Below are positions 36,522 through 46,730 of a stretch of DNA of 64,000 nt, in pieces; within the stretch, counting starts at the first letter, position 1; the number at the start of each line of letters is the position of its first letter. Where the stretch lies: assembly GCA_907164885.2 (NCBI GenBank), contig OU015499.1, forward strand, positions 149,343,920 to 149,407,919, read 5' to 3'. The position numbers and the translations under genes were made by a program. The stretch is from Dolomedes plantarius. Taxonomy: Eukaryota > Arthropoda > Arachnida > Araneae > Dolomedidae. The notes beneath the pieces are model-generated. The model was not told where the DNA came from, did no database searches, and saw only the letters and a list, made by a program, of their open reading frames with translations.

Positions 36522-39500
36522 CTTAACCTATGGAGAAAATTTGTCCACGGATTGTAGAATTGGATTCAAAGATTTTGTTTTCAAATTGTACTCTGTTGTA
36601 GAGAAAGAAATTTTACATAGGTAGACATTTTTCGTTTTTTTAAAGGCAATAAAATTTTAAAATTTAAATTATTCTTAGAAAAATCTAACATAGTGTGTTT
36701 TAAACGCTCATAAATTACTTCGGTAGACAAAATTTATAAAAACAATCCTGTAGCGCTTTGCAGAAAATTTCCGGCTATCTAACACCAATTTTATTTGATT
36801 ATCAGCATTTATGTAGCTGTAAACAGTAGGCAAAAAGATTTTAAATGAAAAATTCTGCTGAGAATTTCGCTTGTTGAGGGGGTGGGGGAGAGATGATGAT
36901 TGATAACTTTGACGACAGCGCCCACTGCAGCCAGAGGTAGCGCTCTGGACTTGCCACCCCACGAGAGAGGGGTCAGTTAACTAAAGCCGAAAACGTTACG
37001 GTATTGTATATATTAATACTATGGATGGAATTTTAATAAATTTTGTCTCTGAATGTCCATGGTAATCTGAACTACAATAATGTGAAAGATTATGTGTCAA
37101 AAACTTGTAAAATAAACGTATAAATTTTTTAAGCTGGATTGTCAGAAATTTATAAGGTGTAACTTTGCTTATATATTTTTGCAGTTGACTGTACCCTCCA
37201 TATTGATACATGAAATAGGATAAGTATGAGAAACCAGCGATAACGTGACATTCTTCTAAAGCATGGCCGCAGTTATTGAGCATGCGCATTTCCCTGAGCC
37301 GCTATGCCAAACATACGCTCGTTATATTTATACTCTCCAGTGACAACGATATCGCTTAAGCGCGTAGTTTGTTGTTTATTTCATTCAATTCTTTGTAATC
37401 TTTATAATTAAAAGAAAAAAAATGATGCTCTTCGCGATAATTTTCGCAACTTTTGGCACCACTCTAGATTTTTGTGCAAGGCCGCAATCTTGGATTTTTT
37501 TTTTTTTTTTGCGCAAACTTTGTAGATATTACCGTGTTTTGAGGAGTGGAAAAATTCTCGTCAATGTGTTCTAAGCAGTGTTTTAAAAACGCTGGACTCA
37601 GAATTTGTTTTAGCTTTTTTAATAAAAACCTACTTTAAATTATGAAACTCGGAAAAAATTTTGAAAAGTCATTTAAACGTTGGACTTTAATTTATTTTTG
37701 GGTTTTTAATACAAACCACTTTTTTAAATTATGAAACTTGGAAATTGTTTTGAAAAAATCATTCTCAAATATTGGAAATTTTGGGTTTTTCTTTTAGCTT
37801 TTTTAATAAAAATCACCTTTTTAAATTATGAAACTTAGAAATATTTTTGAAAAATCATTTAATCGTTGGACGTAGATTTATTTGAAATTTTAATAAAAAT
37901 TACATTTTTAAATTCTGAAACATAGAAAATTTTTGAAAAAAGCATTCGAATATTGAAGTTTATTTCCACACCACCCAAGAGGTAAAACTTCCTAGGCGCG
38001 TTTGGTTTAACGTGGTATCGGCCGGACCCCTAATCCACGTGTATTTTTTATGAAAAATCGTAACTTTTCAAAAAAAATACAATTACAATTTAAATATACA
38101 ATTACATTTTAGATATACAATTACATTTCAAATCACAGAAATATATTTAAATTACACACATTAGAAACATTTTAAATATTCATTTTTAAATACCCTTAAA
38201 AACGTTACACATACACAAATAAAACATTATAAATACACAAATAAAACATTATAAATACATTAGCGTGGAAAATTACAGACACTGGAGCGTGGAAAATTAA
38301 AACATTTCCCCCTTTCCCCAGCACTGAAAACTTCACGCCGTATGATAATATTACAAATTATTAAAAACTATACTTAAGAAATTTTCACTTACCTAAACGT
38401 TTTCTTTCTAATCGGCAAAATTTTCTGCAGATGATACATACTTGTGAGAGAGGATTTGGTCAGTTTGTTAGAAGCAGGTTCCGGTTAAGGCACTTTTTGC
38501 CCAGGAGCTTCTTGGACCCCAGACTTAACAACCACTCTCTCAAAGACAATTACAGGGTCATCGGAGACATTAGAAGGCATCTCTGTTGTGTTAGTGTTTT
38601 TCTCCAGAGTCACTTCTGATTCCGACTCTTTAGCAAATTGATGATTCAACTTATTCATAGAAGCAGCATGCACTGGATGTAAATCCGTACTTACACTGTT
38701 TTTGTTCACCCTCTCCTTCCTTACATGTGAATGTAGCTCCAGAGAATTGGAGAAATATTTGTGAACCCTTTCATGTTCGTTCAAGGCATGCTGTGGTTTA
38801 CGTAGTACCGGCCACACACTCACTTCAGTACAAGGTAGAGCTGGTTTCTGTCCTAAGCGCTCCTTTTCATTTCTCTCCCGGTAAGCGTAGAGTGATATGG
38901 AGCGTTGTGAAGATTTTGGGAGGACTTTCTTTGCTGGTGGAAATTGTGCAGGCGGTGCAGGACGCTTTCGGGCACTTTCTACTTTAACAGGCTTATTTTC
39001 CGTTTGTATACAAAATGCTGACAATGATGTGGATGCTGAAGTTCCTGGAGATGAGAAATCCTTTTTTATCACTAAACTTTTGATATCAGCAGAGTGGTGT
39101 TCAGAAGAAGCCTCACCAGTCAATGCTCTTGGAATATCCTTTAAAGGCATAAATTTCCTTCTAAACCAAACGGGACTGCTTTCTAATATTGTAATAAATT
39201 CACGTGTTAAACTTTCAAGGAGTTCTAAAGTTACACTTTTATCAACATAAAAATACCACTCTTTCCCTTCAGAACAAGGCTCAATTTTCCAATTTGTCCA
39301 TTTACAAGCGAAATGAAAGCATACACATGCAACTACCTGAGGCTTGTACTGAAGACACATTGTTGTCATGTGTAAACTTGTCGTAGCCATGAAATCGGAT
39401 GCTTTAGCTAAATCTTTGCTAGCTTTAACGAGCTGACACACTTTAACAACATAAGTATGGGGATGTTCTATCTGTATTGGAAAACCTAATATCCGCAGTA

Positions 39501-40566
39501 GCATACTTTCTAAAGTAACGATTTCAAAGTGTTTATCAGCATAGTCCCGAGACCTAACATCCAATGGTGGTGCACCTTTATGAAGTAAAATATGAGCAAC
39601 TTTAATAACGTGTTCTAATGTTCTTATCTCTTCTTCTACTTTTGTAGCTAAGAACAAGGCAGCGATAGATACACTGTATTTCTCTAACTCCGTAAAAGAA
39701 TGATAAACATAAAACCTATGCATGCATACAATTGCCGTATTAATACATAATTGAGATACTTGAAGCCGATTACCAAGGTCTTGAATGAAGTTAGCAGCTA
39801 GTTGGCGGTATGAAAGATCTTTATTAACATCAAAGCTTTTTCTGCTCGGGGTGCAGGCCAGTTCTTCTTTCGAAAAATACCACTTTTGCGCATGCTCCAT
39901 TTCGGCTTGAAAAGAAAATTCAGAATAACCACGTCGTAATATATTTCGCAACTTTCTGTACAGAATACTTTGAAGAACAGTATAACTAAAATACGAAAAA
40001 TGCTCAATATAACAACACTTCCGCGTGAAGAACCGTACATACACTAGTCATTCAGACACAAGGACTGATAGTGCTGGCCTCGTCAAGACAGCAGAAAGTC
40101 CCCAAAGCCCCACCCACATGTGCAGTCTGTGAAGAAAAATTATCGGGGCATTAAGACGGTAGCGGATTGGTCGGTGCGACGGCAGGTGACGAAGGCGATT
40201 GCCTCAAGGTCACCAAACAATGCGACAAAGGTTACTGAACAAATCTTCCACGAATCGCTATCTGGGAACCGCAAGGTTCTTACAAATATATATAAAGCAA
40301 AGAAAAATTGTTTCAATAATGGTATGTCTACCCTTTTTTGAGGCTGTCAATATGCAGCTCCTAACTGTACTACGGCGAATAACTGTTGAATTGTATAAAA
40401 ATGTCAAACAATGGCATATAACTCTATGGTATTATGCACTCCATAGAGACGAAAAAGTTCCCTGCCTTTTATCAACAGAATAAACAGTAAAAATAAGAAA
40501 ATTAATCCTTAAGAACGACACTTAAAGCTGCTATGCACAAACCCCATGGGATTCGTTCACCTCAAT
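36522..40566 (-). repeat. Array unit 10 (type A spacer)
   Basis: 4045 bp. MITE remnant 36481 to about 36840, 87-bp repeats about 37590-37955, two minisatellite copies, cyclin copy 10. Confidence 0.95.
38485..39900 (-). CDS. Cyclin T-like protein, copy 10 (471-residue full form)
   Basis: Intact frame with Gln332. It is a mosaic: Ala318 and Asn in VNKNSV as in copies 1-3, but APGQKVP at the end and the CAA codon as in copies 5-8. Domains as for copy 5. Confidence 0.9.
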   Translation of the reverse strand: MEHAQKWYFSKEELACTPSRKSFDVNKDLSYRQLAANFIQDLGNRLQVSQLCINTAIVCMHRFYVYHSFTELEKYSVSIAALFLATKVEEEIRTLEHVIKVAHILLHKGAPPLDVRSRDYADKHFEIVTLESMLLRILGFPIQIEHPHTYVVKVCQLVKASKDLAKASDFMATTSLHMTTMCLQYKPQVVACVCFHFACKWTNWKIEPCSEGKEWYFYVDKSVTLELLESLTREFITILESSPVWFRRKFMPLKDIPRALTGEASSEHHSADIKSLVIKKDFSSPGTSASTSLSAFCIQTENKPVKVESARKRPAPPAQFPPAKKVLPKSSQRSISLYAYRERNEKERLGQKPALPCTEVSVWPVLRKPQHALNEHERVHKYFSNSLELHSHVRKERVNKNSVSTDLHPVHAASMNKLNHQFAKESESEVTLEKNTNTTEMPSNVSDDPVIVFERVVVKSGVQEAPGQKVP

Positions 40567-43500
40567 CTTAACCTATGGAGAAAATTTGTCCACGGATTGT
40601 AGAATTGGATTCAAAGATTTTGTTTTCAAATTGTACTCTGTTGTAGAGAAAGAAATTTTACATAGGTAGACATTTTTCGTTTTTTTAAAGGCAATAAAAT
40701 TTTAAAATTTAAATTATTCTTAGAAAAATCTAACATAGTGTGTTTTAAACGCTCATAAATTACTTCGGTAGACAAAATTTATAAAAACAATCCTGTAGCG
40801 CTTTGCAGAAAATTTCCGGCTATCTAACAAGAATTTTATTTGATTATCAGCATTTATGTAGCTGTAAACAGTAGACAAAAAGATTTAAATGAAAAATTCT
40901 GCTGACAATTTCGCTTGTTGAGGGGGTGGGGGAGAGATGATGATTGATAACTTTGACGACTGCGCCCACTGCAGCCAGAGGTAGCGCTCTGGACTTGCCA
41001 CCCCACGAGAGAGGGGTCAGTTAACTAAAGCCGAAAACGTTACGGTATTGTATATATTAATACTATGGATGGAATTTTAATAAATTTTGTCTCTGAATGT
41101 CCATGGTAATCTGAACTACAATAATGTGAAAGATTATGTGTCAAAAACTTGTAAAATAAACGTATAAATTTTTTAAGCTGGATTGTCAGAAATTTATAAG
41201 GTGTAACTTTGCTTATATATTTTTGCAGTTGACTGTACCCTCCATATTGATACATGAAATAGGATAAGTATGAGAAACCAGCGATAACGTGACATTCTTC
41301 TAAAGCATGGCCGCAGTTATTGAGCATGCGCATTTCCCTGAGCCGCTATGCCAAACATACGCTCGTTATATTTATACTCTCCAGTGACAACGATATCGCT
41401 TAAGCGCGTAGTTTGTTGTTTATTTCATTCAATTCTTTGTAATCTTTGTAATTAAAAGAAAAAAAATGGTGCTCTTCGCGATAATTTTCGCAACTTTTGG
41501 CACCACTCTAGATTTTTGTGCAAGGCCGCAATCTTGGATTTTTTTTTTTTTTTGCGCAAACTTTCTAGATATTACCGTGTTTTGAGGAGTGGAAAAATTC
41601 TCGTCAATGTGTTCTAAGCAGTGTTTTAAAAACGCTGGACTCAGAATTTGTTTTAGCTTTTTTAATAAAAACCTACTTTAAATTATGAAACTCGGAAAAA
41701 ATTTTGAAAAGTCATTTAAACGTTGGACTTTGCTTTATTTTTGGGTTTTTAATACAAACCACTTTTTTAAATTATGAAACTTGGAAATTGTTTTGAAAAA
41801 ATCATTCTCAAATATTGGAAATTTTGGGTTTTTCTTTTAGCTTTTTTAATAAAAATCACCTTTTTAAATTATGAAACTTAGAAATATTTTTGAAAAATCA
41901 TTTAATCGTTGGACGTAGATTTATTTGAAATTTTAATAAAAATTACATTTTTAAATTCTGAAACATAGAAAATTTTTGAAAAAAGCATTCGAATATTGAA
42001 GTTTATTTCCACACCACCCAAGAGGTAAAACTTCCTAGGCGCGTTTGGTTTAACGTGGTATCGGCCGGACCCCTAATCCACGTGTATTTTTTATGAAAAA
42101 TCGTAACTTTTCAAAAAAAATACAATTACAATTTAAATATACAATTACATTTTAGATATACAATTACATTTCAAATCACAGAAATATATTTAAATTACAC
42201 ACATTAGAAACATTTTAAATATTCATTTTTAAATACCCTTAAAAACGTTACAAATACACAAATAAAACATTATAAATACATTAGCGTGGAAAATTACAGA
42301 CACTGGAGCGTGGAAAATTAAAACATTTCCCCCTTCCCCCAGCACTGAAAACTTCACGCCGTATGATAATATTACAAATTATTAAAAACTATACTTAAGA
42401 AATTTTCACTTACCTAAACGTTTTCTTTCTAATCGGCAAAATTTTCTGCAGATGATACATACTTGTGAGAGAGGATTTGGTCAGTTTGTTAGAAGCAGGT
42501 TCCGGTTAAGGCACTTTTTGCCCAGGAGCTTCTTGGACCCCAGACTTAACAACCACTCTCTCAAAGACAATTACAGGGTCATCGGAGACATTAGAAGGCA
42601 TCTCTGTTGTGTTAGTGTTTTTCTCCAGAGTCACTTCTGATTCCGACTCTTTAGCAAATTGATGATTCAACTTATTCATAGAAGCAGCATGCACTGGATG
42701 TAAATCCGTACTTACACTGTTTTTGTTCACCCTCTCCTTCCTTACATGTGAATGTAGCTCCAGAGAATTGGAGAAATATTTGTGAACCCTTTCATGTTCG
42801 TTCAAGGCATGCTGTGGTTTACGTAGTACCGGCCACACACTCACTTCAGTACGAGGTAGAGCTGGTTTCTGTCCTAAGCGCTCCTTTTCATTTCTCTCCC
42901 GGTAAGCGTAGAGTGATATGGAGCGTTATGAAGATTTTGGGAGGACTTTCTTTGCTGGTGGAAATTGTGAAGGCGGTGCAGGACGCTTTCGGGCACTTTC
43001 TACTTTAACAGGCTTATTTTCCGTTTGTATACAAATTGCTGACAATGGTGTGGATGCTGAAGTTCCAGGAGATGAGAAATCCTTTTTTATCACTAAACTT
43101 TTGATATCAGCAGAGTGGTGTTCAGAAGAAGCCTCACCAGTCAATGCTCTTGGAATATCCGTTAAAGGCATAAATTTCCTTCTAAACCAAACGGGACTGC
43201 TTTCTAATATTGTAATAAATTCACGTGTTATACTTTCAAGGAGTTCTAAAGTTACACTTTTATCAACATAAAAATACCACTCTTTCCCTTCAGAACAAGG
43301 CTCAATTTTCCAATTTGTCCATTTACAAGCGAAATGAAAGCATACACATGCAACTACAGTAGGCTTGTACTGAAGACACATTGTTGTCATGTGTAAACTT
43401 GTCGTAGCCATGAAATCGGATGCTTTAGCTAAATCTTTGCTAGCTTTAACGAGCTGACACACTTTAACAACATAAGTATGGGGATGTTCTATCTGTATTT

Positions 43501-43626
43501 TAAAACCTAATATCCGCAGTAGCATACTTTCTAAAGTAACGATTTCAAAGTGTTTATCAGCATAGTCCCGAGACCTAACATCCAATGGTGGTGCACCTTT
43601 ATGAAGTAAAATATGAGCAACTTTAA
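40567..43626 (-). repeat. Array unit 11 (type A spacer, truncated)
   Basis: MITE remnant 40526 to about 40885 (with small private changes), 87-bp repeats about 41650-42000, a single 22-bp minisatellite copy, and cyclin copy 11. The unit stops in mid-gene at TTAA 43623-43626. It is the most diverged unit. Confidence 0.93.
42506..43626 (-). pseudogene. Cyclin T-like gene, copy 11 (5' end removed at a TTAA, stop at codon 332)
   Basis: Only the part from within the first cyclin box onward remains. At 43623-43626 the coding text (gcaactttaataacg in other copies) breaks after TTAA and piggyBac-like sequence begins. Codon 332 is TAA, and the C-terminal block is open to 42506. It has several private residues: GFKIQIEHPH, KPTVVACVC, LESITREF, MPLTDIP, TPLSAICIQ. 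The Thr in KPTVV looks closer to ordinary cyclin T than the Gln in other copies. It is not expressible as a whole cyclin. Confidence 0.88.
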
Positions 43627-44460
43627 CCCATTAATCGCCGCTATATGAACTGCATAGTCTAAATAGAATCTAATGTATTTTTTAAGTACATTATTTGTCT
43701 CAGTTTATGTGTAGTTTAAATTTCTTAAAAAATCTGCATTCGTGTAAAATTTACGATAGGGTCTCATAATGGGAGACTTGGCGCCTAATGGTGGTAACGC
43801 TTGCTTCGTCCGCGTATGAACATTCAAGCTGTATTTTACTCTAAATTCAAGGAACTAAGCAATCCAAATCTCCTGAAACGAGTATTCTATATTGTTTACT
43901 GAAATAAATATAATTTTTTTTAATATCATTGTAATTTTTAATCATATGTATAAATTTCCTGTGGCAGAACGTGATATCCACTAAATAGGATGATTCCATT
44001 AAATATCTGTATGTTCATTTGAGATAATGGCAATACGTTGTTATTATTTTGCTGAGCATATCTTAAAGTTTTTTCGGTAACACGTTTCATGATCTCCGAG
44101 TGAAAGTACATTTGGAAAAGTTCATTTGGTGATTTCATTCCCAATGCTGCCCGGGTCTCTCCAAGTGCTGACATTTCTTCGGATGCAATAGCCAAACATG
44201 CGATTTTCTTTTTTCCAATTTAATAATTTCTTTTCCTTCTATATGTCTCTTTCCATACTTGTATCGTCATATGAAGTATCATTTGTGATGCGTCTTTTTC
44301 TCTTCTTACGTTTCATTTTCTTGGTCTCAAGATTTTTACCTTCCCGCTGTTTGACTTTTAGCTGAACTTGTCCAGAGACATCCATTAGAATCATATCACC
44401 TACATCATAATCTGCAATATTTTCTTCATCAGTTACCTGACCAGGATCGAGGAGCAAACA
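43627..44460 (-). mobile_element. piggyBac-like transposon remnant with broken transposase
   Basis: The left end begins cccattaatcgcc directly after TTAA, the target and CCC start typical of piggyBac elements. On the minus strand, 44457-44239 encodes an acidic N-terminus with a Lys/Arg-rich patch (KKMKRKKRKRR). After a break, 44195-43938 encodes a stretch with ELFQMYFHSEIM, YAQQ and GIILFSGYHVLP, matching the start of the PGBD transposase domain. The DDD catalytic region is absent and only about 300 bases separate this from the left end, so the element is internally deleted. The right terminus was not found. Confidence 0.75.
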
Positions 44461-45064
44461 GATAATGCCACTTCCATCTGACTATTCATCAGAGTCCAGA
44501 GTTTTCAAATCTAAAGTCATAATCTAAAGCTTCTTGAATTGTCCGAAACTTTTGCCATTTTTTAAGATTTAAAAAATAGTTTTAAATAAACCTCTCCATG
44601 AAAATGTGTCTGGGTACCACCTGATTCCTTATTCTTCACAGAAATAGATATAAAGATAAGGAATCAGTAGTTTACAAACGCACGTTCCATGTGGTAGACA
44701 GTAAGTGCAATCCAGGGAGTCGGGAGACTTTTCGAAATAAGTGCTTAGAAATCAGTGTTAAAATATTTCATTTGATTTCCGCTTCAAATGCAAGATTCAC
44801 GGTGTTATTGCTATTCATTTTTTGTCAAAATCAAGTCACTCACATTTCTTTTCTGAATTTTTTTACTAGTGTAAGTCGAATTTGTCAATGTTTCACATAT
44901 TCACGCGACTGTAAAATAAAGAAATTTTAAAGTTGTCCTTCTGAAAAAATTTCACACTATACTTAGGACCTTAAAGATACAAATGAAAAAAAAAGATTTG
45001 TATATATATTAATATCACGCTGAGTAAAAAAAAATCATTGAAGGTTCCCCAAATAGTTAAACTT
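44461..45064. other. No recognised gene; one hairpin
   Basis: AT-rich sequence. A perfect 12-base inverted repeat (ctgattccttat / ataaggaatcag, 44621-44632 and 44656-44667) with a 23-base loop is the only structure noted. It could be debris of the right part of the piggyBac-like element. Confidence 0.5.
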
Positions 45065-45420
45065 ATAGGTTAACTTGCATTTTTTTTATACGGTCGCGAA
45101 GAAACTGGCCTCTCCTCGATCTCCTTTATATTCATTTTAGTTAAATTTGTGCTCCCTAACTCACCTAAATTCAAAGCAAAACAGTCCCCACATTCATTTA
45201 ATGAATTTGTGATTTCGTCTCTTTGCTTTTGCGGTAATGCATCATCCGATTGAATCTCTTCTAGCTTTATAGGACTTGTATCCTATGAATTATTTACATT
45301 ATTTTTTTCCTTTATTTGTACTTCACTATTAAGTTGTAAAACTTTAATATCAGTGTTCAAATCAAAGTCGTCCTTTATTTCTACCTTTTCGATCCATTGG
45401 TCTTCCTTCAATTTTATATT
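45065..45420 (-). pseudogene. Ty3/gypsy retrotransposon pol fragment
   Basis: Minus-strand translation contains NECGDCFALNLGELG followed by PVSSRPY, the segment that precedes reverse transcriptase in Ty3/gypsy Pol. A stop (near 45285) and loss of everything downstream show it is a dead fragment. The neighbouring frame at 45414-45620 may be more of the same element but has no clear motif. Confidence 0.65.
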
Positions 45421-45626
45421 TCTATCCCTTTATCCATGGTGGAAAGAGAGGCAGAAAGACTCATCGGAAATCCAACGCTCATTTTAGCTGCCATTTGTGC
45501 TTCAAACGGACGAATCAAAGTAGAGATATCTGACTGAAAGATTGACAGGACATATTTATGGAAGATTGTGGGAGCAATTAAGTTGATGAGGTTGCCACAT
45601 TCTGAGGCATAAGCCGCCATTCTTAA

Positions 45627-46001
45627 GGCTGGTGTGTACTTACCCTATTGGATTCTCTTACCTCAATGTTAACCGATGTAGAAAATGTGTCCTCTATTGA
45701 CAGCTACATGAATGCCGATAATCGAATAAAAATGGTATTTTCAGATAGCCATAACTTTTCTGCACATTATAACAGGAGCGTTTAATACATTCTACCAGGT
45801 TTGTTCCCCAGATAATTTAAAATTTTTAGAATATTATTTGCATTTAAAAAAAGTGGCCCAAGGTGTAAAATCTCTTTCTGTATGACGGAGTACAATTAAA
45901 AAAAATTATTTTCAATCCAAGGCGGCAATCCTCTCGGACACATTTTTTCCATAGGTTAACACTGAGGTGTCCGAATCCAATAGGGTGGGTACACAGCAGC
46001 C
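45627..46001. mobile_element. MITE with terminal inverted repeats and TTAA duplications
   Basis: Ends match as inverted repeats: ggctggtgtgtacttaccc on the left and its imperfect complement gggtgggtacacagcagcc on the right. Both are flanked by TTAA (45623-45626 and 46002-46005). 375 bp, non-coding. Its interior is the inverse of the remnant found in every array unit. TTAA duplications fit mobilisation by a piggyBac-type transposase. Confidence 0.8.
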
Positions 46002-46114
46002 TTAAAGGCGTGAACCATAACGTGTAATTTAATCTGCGAGGCGGAGACTATTTTTGGAAACAATAGGTCTTGAGGGGTTTAGGGTCGTTGTATGAACAAT
46101 GGATAAACTTAATA

Positions 46115-46728
46115 CAGTCGAACCTCCATATATCGAAGTAGCAAATTGCCGGAAAAAAATTCGATATATAGAAATTTCGATATATAGAATTGAGCTTAGT
46201 TTTATCATAATTCTCCTTTAAAAAAAATTAAAGCTAATTTTCGTATAAGAAACTCCATTTCTAATTTATATGCGAATCCCATTAAATGAAAGTTAATAAC
46301 TAAAAAATGAATTAATATGAAAGATTTATTGAGTACTACATACCTTTTAAAAAAGCAATAATCCAGACAGTGGATACAATGATCACAGTTACATTCTTTA
46401 AAAAAAAACTACGAATATCTTGCTAAACAGCTAGTTTTGTGGAAAGTTCAAAAAAATGTTCGTATTTATTCAGTCCACTAAAAATTAATCGAGGACATTT
46501 TTCACGAATTGAAGTCCCCGACATATTGTTTCAAACGCAAAAAATTGGGAGATTTTATTCTAAAGTAGAATAAAATCTCCCAATTTGTCTTGAAAAAAAT
46601 TTCGATATATAGAGATTTTTTCGATATATAGAAACAATTTTTCTATGCAATGAACATGGAGATTTGCTAAGAGTTCGATATATAGAAAATTTCAATATGT
46701 GGAAGTTCGATATATGGAGGTTCGACTG
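46115..46728. mobile_element. Pogo/Tigger-like MITE
   Basis: Perfect-looking terminal inverted repeats begin cagtcgaacctccatatatc and end with the complement; TA dinucleotides flank both sides (46113-46114, 46729-46730). 614 bp. Several internal gatatatagaa motifs occur near both ends. The TA target and CAGTNNAACC start fit the Tc1/mariner/Pogo group. No transposase. Confidence 0.85.
46542..46586. repeat. Perfect 21-base-arm hairpin inside the Pogo-like MITE
   Basis: Arms 46542-46562 and 46566-46586 are exact complements with a three-base loop (aag). It could mark an internal fold-back or the junction of a nested insertion. Confidence 0.85.
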
Positions 46729-46730
46729 TA

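Larger units (their letters stand above)
1440..43626 (-). repeat. Tandem array of eleven ~4.0 kb cyclin T-like gene units
   Basis: The same ~4 kb sequence recurs head to tail with unit starts at 1440, 5497, 9554, one inside the gap, 16594, 20493, 24540, 28585, 32631, 36522 and 40567. Units are nearly identical by eye. Type A spacings are 4045-4057 bp and type B units are 3899 and 3891 bp. All genes lie on the minus strand. The left edge falls on a TTAA inside a MITE remnant. The right edge falls on a TTAA inside the coding region of copy 11, where a piggyBac-like sequence starts. Units 1-3 form one subfamily and units 4-11 another, told apart by scattered substitutions and by 3 versus 2 or 1 copies of a 22-bp minisatellite. 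Confidence 0.97.

Noticed and set aside
1440..43626. CRISPR array or bacterial operon
   Set aside because: The repeat unit is 4 kb with a eukaryotic cyclin gene; there are no short direct repeats with unique spacers and no ribosome-binding sites.
1440..43626. Ribosomal DNA or histone gene array
   Set aside because: No rRNA, 5S or histone-like sequence is present. The only coding region in the unit is the cyclin T-like gene.
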